A stretch of DNA of 6,556 nt from Bacteroidales bacterium (GCA_017551215.1 JAFZMA010000150.1:1-6556); one strand, 5' to 3'; shown: positions 1-6,408, numbered from the stretch's first letter. Program-made: numbers and translations. Notes: generated by a model not told the origin, from the sequence alone.

Positions 1-190
1 CCAGAGTATTTTCTGGAATAACGATACAGACAAAGACACCCAGGCAACTCAGATTACAATGACCATCCAGGTATATCCGTCCGGCAAGGTTTACATCATG
101 GTGGAAGTACCGGGATTCGAATCCGTATCATACGAGGGAGAGGTAGACGACAGACCATACAAGGATGATACAAATCCTTTGACCGAATAA
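1..190 (+). CDS. DUF4251 domain protein, C-terminal fragment (5' end outside window)
   Basis: An open frame read from base 2 runs 62 codons to a TAA at 188-190. The peptide contains ITMTIQVYPSGKVYIMVEV followed by a Y-E-G-x-V-D-D-R-P ending. This lines up with the C-terminus of the next gene, where TIETYTNGIAYVKV is followed by Y-T-G-x-F-D-N-R-P. The two are therefore neighbouring paralogues, matching the C-terminal beta-strands of the DUF4251 family (function unknown, mostly Bacteroidota envelope proteins). The stop lies 10 bases before the next ATG, which suggests co-transcription and translational coupling. The N-terminus and any signal peptide are outside the window. Family assignment rests on the paralogue and on recalled family features, not on a search. 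Confidence 0.72.
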   Translation, partial: QSIFWNNDTDKDTQATQITMTIQVYPSGKVYIMVEVPGFESVSYEGEVDDRPYKDDTNPLTE

Positions 191-200
191 AAAAAGCATT

Positions 201-734
201 ATGAAAACTACTTTCAAATCAGCATTTCTGGCTCTGGTTTCCGCAGCATTCCTGTTTGCGGGTTGCGGAGCTTTCACCCAGACTCCTCAGGAAAAGGAAG
301 AAACCGCAAATCTGGTAACCAACGGAATAGAGAACGGAGATATCTATATTGTGATTGACCGTATCCAGCCTCGCTCCTTCCCTCAGAAGGAAACTATGGA
401 CGGCTACAGCATCTCCATCAAAGACGGCATTCTCAAGTGCTATCTTCCTTATATCGGGAGAACAGATACTTCTTTCATTAACGAGGACGCAATAGCCATA
501 GATGCGGACAACGTTCCTGTAACGGTAAAGACCACGATGAATCCGAAGGGAAGAAAATGCTACGCCCTCCTGGAATTCTCCTTCCAGAACCGCTACAATT
601 CAGAAATCCTAAACCTGACAATAGAAACCTACACCAACGGCATAGCTTACGTAAAGGTAGACAGCCAGTTCCGTGATTTCATCAACTACACCGGCCACTT
701 TGACAACAGGCCTGTAAAGAAAGAAAAGAAATAG
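201..734 (+). CDS. DUF4251 domain protein, probable lipoprotein
   Basis: This 177-aa protein starts with a basic, hydrophobic signal sequence (MKTTFKSAFLALVSAAFLFA) ending in F-A-G-C, with Cys22 as the likely lipidated residue. The -3 position is Phe rather than the usual Leu/Val/Ile, so the lipobox is slightly atypical and cleavage by signal peptidase I is possible. The mature part shows DUF4251 hallmarks: a KDGILKCYLPYIGR segment around residues 74-87, a charged middle strand, and TIETYTNGIAYVKV followed by INYTG near residues 140-165. The tail is basic (PVKKEKK). The molecular role is unknown; an envelope location is inferred. The start follows an A-rich stretch with no clear Shine-Dalgarno, as is common in Bacteroidota. 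It sits between a paralogue (10-bp gap) and the hexosaminidase gene (30-bp gap), probably in one operon. Confidence 0.85.
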   Translation: MKTTFKSAFLALVSAAFLFAGCGAFTQTPQEKEETANLVTNGIENGDIYIVIDRIQPRSFPQKETMDGYSISIKDGILKCYLPYIGRTDTSFINEDAIAIDADNVPVTVKTTMNPKGRKCYALLEFSFQNRYNSEILNLTIETYTNGIAYVKVDSQFRDFINYTGHFDNRPVKKEKK

Positions 735-764
735 TTTTTTTCATTTTTATCGCGACAGATACCT

Positions 765-3419
765 ATGCTCTCCAGACGGTTAATCACATCAATCGCCATT
801 GCGGCCGCATTGCTTGCTCCGCAGCTTCTTTCTGCCCAGACAGAGGAAAACAAGTTTGACAGGAACAATCCATATACCCAGCTGATACCGCAGCCCAAAT
901 CCAATGGTAATCTTGATGAGAAATACAAGCCATTTGTTCTTGACAAAAACACAGTGATTGTAACCCAAGACAAATTTCTCGGCGATTATCTGGCCTCGTA
1001 TATAGAAAATCTGTTGGGTAAAAAGCCTATAGTTGTCGTTTATAAAAACAAGGTTCCTAAAAAATACAAGAATATAATAGCGCTGACTTATTACTGGCCG
1101 GAAAGTCATCTGTGTCAAGGAGTCTTCAGTTCTGATGAAGAGTTGAAGCAAAGGAAGGTCAATGAGGAAAAAAGAAAGAAAGATCTATATGCTTTCTGTT
1201 GTCTGAAAAATACCGTAACTATATATGCGCAAAAGTATGGAGGGTTGTTTAATGGTATCCAGACACTTCTCCAGCTTTTGCCTTCTCAAGTGTATAATTT
1301 TGAAAATAAAGATTTTATAAAAAGCTACACTATTCCGGCCAATATATTCACTGATTGTCCTGAATTCAGTTACAGGGGTTTTGAACTGGATGTTTCCAGA
1401 ACGTGGAGACCAGCCGAGGATGTCTACAAAGTGCTGGACTGGATGGCATATCACAAACTCAACAAATTCCACTGGCATCTGACGGATGACCAGGGCTGGA
1501 GAGTGGAGATAAAGTCTCTTCCTCTGCTCACGGAAAAAGGAGCGTGGAGAGGACCGGATGAAGTCATTCCGTCAAGTTTCGGATCGGGGAACAAGAGATA
1601 CGGTGGCTTCTATACCCAGGAGCAGATCAAGGACATAGTAAAGTATGCCGAAGAAAGGAACATTGAGATCATTCCTGAAATAGAAACTCCAGGGCACAGT
1701 GCAGCTGTTGCGGCAAGCTATCCTGAAATTCTCTGTGATTTTCCTGAAGACACATCGGTGAACAATACAGGATACAGCCGTGAAATCTGGTGTGTGGCAA
1801 AGGAGAGTAATTACGAGATTATCGAGAAAATCATAAAGGAAATGGCAGAGATGTTTCCTTCCGGAATAATCAATATGGGAGGAGACGAGGTTAACCGGTT
1901 CAACTGGGAGAAATGCCCGGACTGCCAGGCTCTTATGAAGAAAATGGGAATGACTGATTCCGAGCAGCTGCATTTCTATTTCGTTTCAAGGGTTAACCAG
2001 ATAGCAAAGAAATACGGGAAGAAGATAGCCGGATGGGAAGAGATAATGTATTCAGAAGACATAAAGGATAACTCTCTCATCTATGTATGGCACAGCAAGA
2101 AGTGGGGGCCGATGGCCGTTCAGAACGGATTCAACTGTGTGATGCAAGCCGCTGAATATGTATATCTTGATATGCAGCAGTCTCCGCTGGAAAGAGGCCA
2201 TAACTGGGCAAGGGTAATTCCGCTTGATGTTATGTATTCATACGATCCCATTGCACTTGCAGCAGCTGATTATGACAGTAAAAAGACACAGCCAAACAGC
2301 CAAAATACGTCAGGCCCTGATAGCGGAAAGGCTGCGGTGGTTGATAATGGAAAAGCTGCGTCAAATCTTGAACTGGCAAGGAAGCATGTGGTTGGCGTTC
2401 AGGCAGGACTATGGGAGGAACTTGGAAACCGTCCGGAAAACTTTGTGGAATACCAGATGTTCCCGAGACTCTGTGCTCTGGCTGAAACCGGATGGGGGAC
2501 AAGCCGTACAATAGCAGACAGTGCCGCCAATTACAAGTACTTCTATGACCGCCTGACACAGGCTCATTTCCAGAGGCTTCTGAATATGGGAATAAGGTTC
2601 AGGGTTCCGTATCCGGAAGTTATCGCCGAGCCAGTTGCACAGACAAAACTGGATGTACTCAGAAGCAATACAGACAAGAGACCTTACAAGATAACGGTTA
2701 TTCCTCCGTATGAAGGAGCGGTTGTAAGATATGCCATTGTATCTCCGCAGACAGCAACTGACGGAATTCGCGGACAAAAAGACACAACAGATTACAAATA
2801 CGTTTATACCGAACCTATAATTACCAGAGACATTGCAAATTACAGGTTTGCAACATTTGTATCAGACGCTGGCAAATCTGCAACAGCTGATTCTGGTGCT
2901 AGCGAATCTACAACAATTACTTCCGGCGCCCACGAATCTGCAACAGTAAATTCTGGTGCTAGCGAATCTACAACAATTACTTCCGACATACTGCATTCAA
3001 TAGGAGTTGCCGTGCAAAATATCCCAATCCACAATTACATTCAGCCGGCATTTGAAATAGAAACCAACATGAGAAGCTCTGAGAAAAACCTCAGCATCCT
3101 CAAGGAATATCAGGAGAATAAATACTGCAGGTTTGAGGGCAGGGCAAAGGCCGGAGACTACATAACGTTCATATTCAATGAACCTGTGGATTGCTCTGTC
3201 ATAGATATAGTTACAGGAAGAGCAAACGTAGACTTCTACGGCCTTACTGAAGGCTATGCGGAATACTCGGAAGACGGCGTAAACTACAAGGGAAAAACGG
3301 AAGTGGATTGCAGCCGCATAGTGCTCACTCCAAACACCAAAGTCAAGAGCGTCCGCATAACCGTAACCGGAGAAAGCGATGCCCAAAATTTCTACCTCAC
3401 CCCGCTCAGAATCTACTAG
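765..3419 (+). CDS. Secreted GH20 beta-N-acetylhexosaminidase with repeat insertions
   Basis: This 884-aa enzyme is predicted to release terminal beta-linked GlcNAc/GalNAc from glycans outside the cytoplasm. Residues 1-24 form a Sec signal peptide, likely cut at LLSA/QT, with no lipobox. Residues ~30-195 are the GH20 N-terminal alpha/beta domain and ~200-600 the catalytic barrel. Diagnostic motifs are YRGFELDVSR (203-212), FHWHLTDDQGWRVEI (235-249), PEIETPGHS (304-312), MGGDEV (371-376) with the catalytic pair Asp374-Glu375, GWEE (423-426) and GVQAGLWEE (544-552). A CHB_HEX_C-like beta domain follows (~638-700) and then a discoidin/F5-8-like C-terminal domain (~776-884). Families of this type use substrate-assisted catalysis through the 2-acetamido group. 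All key residues are present, so activity is likely. Oddities are low-complexity repeats at residues 519-534 and 700-739 and an AT-rich N-terminal coding region. No SusC/SusD genes are adjacent. Exact substrate (N-glycan, mucin, chitin or peptidoglycan fragments) cannot be told. Confidence 0.95.
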   Translation: MLSRRLITSIAIAAALLAPQLLSAQTEENKFDRNNPYTQLIPQPKSNGNLDEKYKPFVLDKNTVIVTQDKFLGDYLASYIENLLGKKPIVVVYKNKVPKKYKNIIALTYYWPESHLCQGVFSSDEELKQRKVNEEKRKKDLYAFCCLKNTVTIYAQKYGGLFNGIQTLLQLLPSQVYNFENKDFIKSYTIPANIFTDCPEFSYRGFELDVSRTWRPAEDVYKVLDWMAYHKLNKFHWHLTDDQGWRVEIKSLPLLTEKGAWRGPDEVIPSSFGSGNKRYGGFYTQEQIKDIVKYAEERNIEIIPEIETPGHSAAVAASYPEILCDFPEDTSVNNTGYSREIWCVAKESNYEIIEKIIKEMAEMFPSGIINMGGDEVNRFNWEKCPDCQALMKKMGMTDSEQLHFYFVSRVNQIAKKYGKKIAGWEEIMYSEDIKDNSLIYVWHSKKWGPMAVQNGFNCVMQAAEYVYLDMQQSPLERGHNWARVIPLDVMYSYDPIALAAADYDSKKTQPNSQNTSGPDSGKAAVVDNGKAASNLELARKHVVGVQAGLWEELGNRPENFVEYQMFPRLCALAETGWGTSRTIADSAANYKYFYDRLTQAHFQRLLNMGIRFRVPYPEVIAEPVAQTKLDVLRSNTDKRPYKITVIPPYEGAVVRYAIVSPQTATDGIRGQKDTTDYKYVYTEPIITRDIANYRFATFVSDAGKSATADSGASESTTITSGAHESATVNSGASESTTITSDILHSIGVAVQNIPIHNYIQPAFEIETNMRSSEKNLSILKEYQENKYCRFEGRAKAGDYITFIFNEPVDCSVIDIVTGRANVDFYGLTEGYAEYSEDGVNYKGKTEVDCSRIVLTPNTKVKSVRITVTGESDAQNFYLTPLRIY
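2319..2366 (+). repeat. Two imperfect 24-bp repeats in the GH20 catalytic domain
   Basis: Two adjacent 24-base units encode DSGKAAVV and DNGKAASN (residues 519-534). Their first 18 bases differ at only three or four positions. They lie in a polar, low-complexity insertion (about residues 504-534, rich in S, N, K, Q, D) between YSYDPIALAAADYD and the conserved LELARKHVVGVQAGLW segment. In typical GH20 enzymes this junction is short, so this is probably a surface loop expanded by tandem duplication. The reading frame is kept. Confidence 0.7.
2862..2981 (+). repeat. Four 30-bp (10-aa) tandem repeats in the GH20 C-terminal linker
   Basis: Residues 700-739 consist of four 10-residue units: SDAGKSATAD, SGASESTTIT, SGAHESATVN and SGASESTTIT. 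At DNA level there is a higher-order 60-bp period: bases 2891-2924 and 2951-2984 are identical, while alternate 30-bp units are diverged. The Ser/Thr/Ala-rich stretch is likely a flexible linker between the CHB_HEX_C-like domain and the discoidin-like domain. The first unit could be the ancestral sequence, because F-V-S-D-A-G-K-S resembles the closing strand of that beta domain. Near-identity of units 2 and 4 points to recent duplication or gene conversion. The copy number might vary between strains. Confidence 0.9.
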
Positions 3420-3467
3420 AAATAACACCCCACGTAGCAACCCGTAGAATAACTATTGAGATACTCC

Positions 3468-3713
3468 TGCAAACTAACATGAGGAAACCTATCTAAAATA
3501 GCGCTGCAAGCAAACACGCTGAGTATCAGTATAATATGCAAATTAACCTACCTTATTTCGGGTAGGTTAATTTTATTAAGTCGCTGATTATATGATAGTT
3601 ACCTTGCAGAGGCTTTTTGGCTGGTTATCTTGCAGGAACTTTTTTGGTAGATTATCTACCTCTACAAATGTGGTAGATTGTCTTGCAGAGGTATTCTGGA
3701 AGGATATCTACGA
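3468..3713. repeat. Degenerate ~26-bp repeat array in two orientations around the hairpin
   Basis: This fills most of the 325-base convergent intergenic region, in which no credible gene was found. Right of the hairpin, related units recur every 26-27 bases: GTTACCTTGCAGAGG (3598), GGTTATCTTGCAGGA (3623), GGTAGATTATCTACC (3646), GGTAGATTGTCTTGCAGAGG (3672) and a weak GGATATCTACGA (3702). Left of it, the same core appears in reverse complement: TGCAAACTAAC (3468), CTGCAAGCAAAC (3504) and TGCAAATTAACCTACC (3537). The hairpin's right arm (GGTAGGTTAATTTT) also fits the consensus start, so the terminator may be made from two inverted units. Unit 3646-3660 is itself a 7+1+7 palindrome. The function is unknown; no known repeat family is recognised. 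Confidence 0.55.
3540..3577 (+). terminator. Rho-independent-like hairpin between convergent genes
   Basis: A 13-bp perfect inverted repeat pairs 3540-3552 (AAATTAACCTACC) with 3561-3573, separated by an 8-base loop (TTATTTCG). A T-rich run (TTTTATT) follows on the plus strand. It lies about 120 bases past the hexosaminidase stop and about 170 bases past the stop of the opposing hydrolase gene. Position and structure fit a terminator acting chiefly on the plus-strand transcript. On the minus strand the following tract is only weakly T-rich, so bidirectional action is possible but less certain. Confidence 0.75.
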
Positions 3714-3744
3714 TTTAACGGGGTTCGGAAGGTTTTTTTCCTCA

Positions 3745-4959
3745 TTATTTAAGGCCCTGGTAGGCGGAGTGGAGGACCTCATCTATGTACTTGTTGAAGA
3801 GGTTCAAGTGCTTTTTGTCTAGGGTGCCGGCGCGGAGATCATCGATTATCTGTTCTGATTCCTCAAGTATCTTGTTTTCCGCTATCTTGAGCTGCTGGCT
3901 GTAGCCGGTTCCTTCCGCGTTGTAGAGCAGCGAGTAATGGAAATACTTGTTGCCGTTTCCGCGGGTTATCGGGAAGAGTTTTTTCTTGAGATTGAGTACC
4001 TGATCACATACCCAGCAGTTATTCTTTTTTACCTTGGATGAGCCCTTGGCAAGGGTGGAAGGAATCATCTTAGGGTATTTCATGAATACCGGAACCATTA
4101 CCGCCAGAGGACCGTAACCCATTCCGCACCAGTAGATTGTATTGGCTGCATCTTCTCCTTTCTTAACACCTTGGAAGATAGAAATGGCACTGGTGGATTT
4201 TCTTGGAATGAAGTCCTGGTCCATAAACCATCCGTTTGTTTTCTCAGCGATGTCTGAATTTCTGAGGTCTGCCTTGAGTACGGAATGATAGAAGGATCTG
4301 GAAAGCTGGTCCATTATCCATTCCGGAGTGAACTTCACTCCTTCCTTATATGCCTTGTCTACAACATCCGTTGCATTACCCAATCTTACATAGCCCATGC
4401 CCTTGTCTTCCTTTCCACTTCTGGAATAGTTGGTCCATATAAGATATCCTTCCGGAGCAAGTTTCTCGTCATTAGCATCAAACTTTACCCAGGTTCTTGT
4501 ATTTACCTCATAATAAGCCGCTCCGCCTTCTGCATCTATTACTCCAAAGTTTGCTTCAACGGCTAAAGGCTTTCTTATGGTATCCAAAAGGTTTTCAAAA
4601 TCTTTCAACGTTCTGCAAAGTCCAAGCGCCTTGTACATTAGAACGCCTTCTCCATCCTGAAGATCCTTTTCTTCCGGAATTGCAAGATTGTAACTTGCGG
4701 TGTTCATTATGCAGAATCCAACCTCGTTGCTTCCCGCCCAGACTTCTCCTCCTTTATGCGGAGAATTGACAAGTCCCACGAATGCATATTTCTTTCCCTT
4801 GATGTAATCCAGACGGTTGTTGAGTTCTCCGGTATCGCGGTTTTTCCACATCAAAGGCCTGCCGTCTTTGGTGCATTTGCCGGTGAAGATTGCTGAGGTA
4901 CAGGCAAATACATCTACACTAATCAAAGATATCAGGATTATTGCAAGAAGCTTTTTCAT
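3745..4959 (-). CDS. Secreted Ntn hydrolase, C45/AAT-like (acyltransferase or amidase)
   Basis: This 404-aa protein has an N-terminal signal peptide MKKLLAIILISLISVDVFA directly followed by Cys20. CTSAIFTGK, then KDGRPLMWKNRD (31-42), is the characteristic start of Ntn hydrolases of the C45/AAT and related C-N amide hydrolase group, where the first mature Cys is the nucleophile. Further family-like segments are GSNEVGFCIMNTASYN (76-91), EANFGVIDAEGGAAYYEVN (135-153) and YLIWTNYS (172-179). Signal peptidase cleavage after Ala19 would itself expose the nucleophile in the periplasm. V-F-A-C could be misread as a lipobox, but lipidation would block the catalytic amine. A CWVC motif sits at 315-318. 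The substrate is unknown; bile-salt, penicillin-type or N-acyl amino acid amides are all possible in the superfamily. ruvB lies 138 bp upstream on the same strand, but an AT-rich gap with a promoter-like box suggests separate transcription. Confidence 0.82.
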   Translation of the reverse strand: MKKLLAIILISLISVDVFACTSAIFTGKCTKDGRPLMWKNRDTGELNNRLDYIKGKKYAFVGLVNSPHKGGEVWAGSNEVGFCIMNTASYNLAIPEEKDLQDGEGVLMYKALGLCRTLKDFENLLDTIRKPLAVEANFGVIDAEGGAAYYEVNTRTWVKFDANDEKLAPEGYLIWTNYSRSGKEDKGMGYVRLGNATDVVDKAYKEGVKFTPEWIMDQLSRSFYHSVLKADLRNSDIAEKTNGWFMDQDFIPRKSTSAISIFQGVKKGEDAANTIYWCGMGYGPLAVMVPVFMKYPKMIPSTLAKGSSKVKKNNCWVCDQVLNLKKKLFPITRGNGNKYFHYSLLYNAEGTGYSQQLKIAENKILEESEQIIDDLRAGTLDKKHLNLFNKYIDEVLHSAYQGLK

Positions 4960-4974
4960 AATCTATAGTATTAA

Positions 4975-5031
4975 AGTACTTTCAAAAGTATTACATTTAA
5001 AATGCATCCATATTATTGCATTTCAAGTGCA
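4975..5031. promoter_or_regulatory. Three consecutive imperfect palindromes upstream of the Ntn hydrolase gene
   Basis: The 138-base AT-rich gap between ruvB and the hydrolase gene holds three similar inverted repeats. They are AGTACTTT-CA-AAAGTATT (4975-4992, 7 of 8 pairs), TACATTT-A-AAATGCA (4992-5006, 6 of 7) and TGCATTT-C-AAGTGCA (5017-5031, 6 of 7). All share a core close to (C/A)(T/A)TT-C-AAA(A/G)TG. They start 16 bases before the hydrolase ATG and one overlaps the promoter-like box, so they could be operator sites for a dimeric regulator. Chance is a real alternative in such AT-rich sequence. Confidence 0.4.
4983..4990 (-). promoter_or_regulatory. Possible Bacteroidetes -7 box for the Ntn hydrolase gene
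   Basis: Read on the minus strand this is TACTTTTG, a full match to the TAnnTTTG -7 consensus of the primary Bacteroidetes sigma factor. It ends 23 bases before the ATG, giving a leader of roughly 17-20 nt. No convincing TTTG -33 element is seen at the expected 19-21-base spacing, so the call is tentative. Confidence 0.35.
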
Positions 5032-5097
5032 TCTTAAATCATTACATTGCAATTACAGTAAACATATTATATACAGATTTACTATAACCTGTAACGA

Positions 5098-6132
5098 CTA
5101 GAACAGGGACATATCTCTGTATGGAGAAATTCCGAGATGCCTGTAGCTGAGCTCGGTCACTTCTCTTCCACGTGGGGTGCGGCGGATGAAGCCTTCCTGG
5201 ATGAGGAACGGTTCATATACTTCTTCTATAGTGCCGGCATCTTCTCCAACGGCTGTAGCAATGGTGGTAAGTCCCACAGGACCACCCTTGAATTTGGATA
5301 TTATGGTGGACAGAATCTTGTTGTCCATCATGTCCAGACCGCGTTTGTCTATGTTCAGCGCATCCAGAGAATATTTTGTTATCTGCAAATCCACATCTCC
5401 GTTTCCTTTTACCTGGGCAAAGTCTCTTACTCGCCTAAGAAGAGAGTTGGCTATTCTCGGAGTTCCACGGCTGCGGCATGCAATTTCCTTGGAAGCCTGG
5501 TCGTCTATATCTATGTCCAGTATTCTGGCAGAACGCTTTACAATTTTCTGAAGCGTATCCGTGTTGTAATATTCAAGATGACAGTTGATTCCGAATCTTG
5601 CACGGAGCGGTGCGGAAAGAAGTCCGCTTCTTGTGGTGGCTCCTACAAGGGTGAAAGGATTTAGGGTAATCTGCACGCTCCTTGCACCAGGACCCTTGTC
5701 TATCATTATATCTATGCGGAAATCCTCCATCGCTGAGTAAAGATATTCCTCAACGATTTTAGGAAGGCGGTGAATCTCGTCTATGAAAAGCACGTCTCCG
5801 CTTTCCAGAGAGGTGAGAAGGCCGGCAAGGTCTCCGGGTTTATCCAGGATAGGGCCGGAAGTTACCTTCATGTCCACGCCCATCTCGTTGGCTATAATGT
5901 TTGCAAGGGTTGTCTTTCCAAGACCTGGAGGGCCGAACAGCAGGGTGTGATCCAGACTTTCTCCCCTCATCTTTGCCGCTTTTACAAACACCTTCAGGTT
6001 CTCAACCACCTTCTCCTGGCCGGAAAAGTCCTGAAATTCCTTAGGCCTCACAAGAGTCTCCATCTCCCTGTCGGAAGCCGGTTCAATTTCCCGCGGATTG
6101 AATTTCTCTATTTCCTGATTGTCTGATACCAT
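5098..6132 (-). CDS. ruvB: Holliday junction branch migration DNA helicase RuvB
   Basis: RuvB is the hexameric AAA+ motor that, with RuvA, drives branch migration of Holliday junctions in recombinational repair. The 344-aa product from the ATG at 6132 shows Walker [10 protein letters not shown], the DKPGDLAG segment, Walker [21 protein letters not shown], sensor 1 VGATTRSG, the arginine-finger region APLRARFG, sensor 2 [20 protein letters not shown], and the C-terminal winged helix with [23 protein letters not shown] and RTPRGR. The frame is open to an ATG at 6177 (359 aa). The start at 6132 is preferred because the extra 15 residues are unlike RuvB, an AAGG lies just before this ATG, and the length fits the usual ~340 aa. 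No ruvA or ruvC is adjacent. It diverges from the probable mfd. Confidence 0.97.
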   Translation of the reverse strand: MVSDNQEIEKFNPREIEPASDREMETLVRPKEFQDFSGQEKVVENLKVFVKAAKMRGESLDHTLLFGPPGLGKTTLANIIANEMGVDMKVTSGPILDKPGDLAGLLTSLESGDVLFIDEIHRLPKIVEEYLYSAMEDFRIDIMIDKGPGARSVQITLNPFTLVGATTRSGLLSAPLRARFGINCHLEYYNTDTLQKIVKRSARILDIDIDDQASKEIACRSRGTPRIANSLLRRVRDFAQVKGNGDVDLQITKYSLDALNIDKRGLDMMDNKILSTIISKFKGGPVGLTTIATAVGEDAGTIEEVYEPFLIQEGFIRRTPRGREVTELSYRHLGISPYRDMSLF

Positions 6133-6139
6133 AACCTTA

Positions 6140-6147
6140 CAAAGATA
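6140..6147 (-). promoter_or_regulatory. Possible -7 box very close to the ruvB start
   Basis: The minus-strand sequence TATCTTTG matches TAnnTTTG and ends only 7 bases before the preferred ruvB ATG at 6132. If used, the transcript would have almost no leader. A -33 TTTG at the normal 19-21 spacing is absent; the nearest TTG-type sequences are ~24-27 bases upstream. It could be coincidental. Confidence 0.3.
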
Positions 6148-6216
6148 AAGAATCTGTTTTGAAAATAAATTCAACAAACAACTCTATTATCATTATTCTT
6201 TTAAAAATTAAATTTT

Positions 6217-6344
6217 GATGGTTATTATATGCTGTTGATATTGTTGAAAACTCTGGCAAAACGGCCTTGCAGTATAATCAGAGGCACTTTTTTCTTCCTC
6301 AGCGATGTTAATATGCTTTTGATATCCTGTTGGAAAAACCTGGC
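6217..6344 (+). repeat. Imperfect ~41-bp direct repeat in the ruvB/mfd intergenic region
   Basis: The copy at 6217-6257 and the copy at 6304-6344 both begin GATG and end CTGG-C. They share ATATGCT-x-TTGATAT, then TGTTG, then AAAA, with a few short indels. About 35 positions match in a ~44-column hand alignment, and the copies start 87 bases apart. The region has no credible ORF. This may be a duplicated regulatory segment serving ruvB, mfd or both. Between the copies lies CCTTGCAGTATAATCAGAGG (6269-6288). No function is known. Confidence 0.6.
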
Positions 6345-6400
6345 TTTTTGCACCGGATTTTTTCTCACCTTGCTATTAACAAAGTTATCAACATAGTTAC

Positions 6401-6408
6401 TAACTTTG
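6401..6408 (+). promoter_or_regulatory. Possible -7 box just upstream of mfd
   Basis: TAACTTTG matches the TAnnTTTG consensus and ends 8 bases before the ATG at 6417, or 17 before the in-frame ATG at 6426. No -33 element at standard spacing is visible. If active, the downstream ATG would give the more usual leader length. Confidence 0.35.

Noticed and set aside
2840..3034. Minus-strand 64-codon ORF over the GH20 repeat
   Set aside because: It is the antisense reading of the tandem repeat, and its repetitive peptide follows from that.
3598..3713. CRISPR array
   Set aside because: The units are degenerate and contiguous at ~26 bp with no conserved repeat separated by unique spacers, and there are no cas genes nearby.
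3592..3822. 76-codon plus-strand ORF in the convergent gap
   Set aside because: It runs through the repeat array and into the antisense of the hydrolase C-terminus, has no recognisable domain, and its composition follows the repeats.
4902..4959. Calling the Ntn hydrolase a lipoprotein
   Set aside because: The V-F-A-C junction resembles a lipobox, but CTSAIF followed by KNRD marks Cys20 as the Ntn nucleophile, which needs a free amino group.
5137..5664. 175-codon plus-strand ORF opposite ruvB
   Set aside because: It is antisense to a well-conserved ruvB coding region and the translation shows no domain, so it is a shadow frame.
6133..6177. Upstream ruvB start giving a 359-aa protein
   Set aside because: The extra residues ([15 protein letters not shown]) do not resemble RuvB and come from an AT-rich intergenic stretch. 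The ATG at 6132 gives the usual length.
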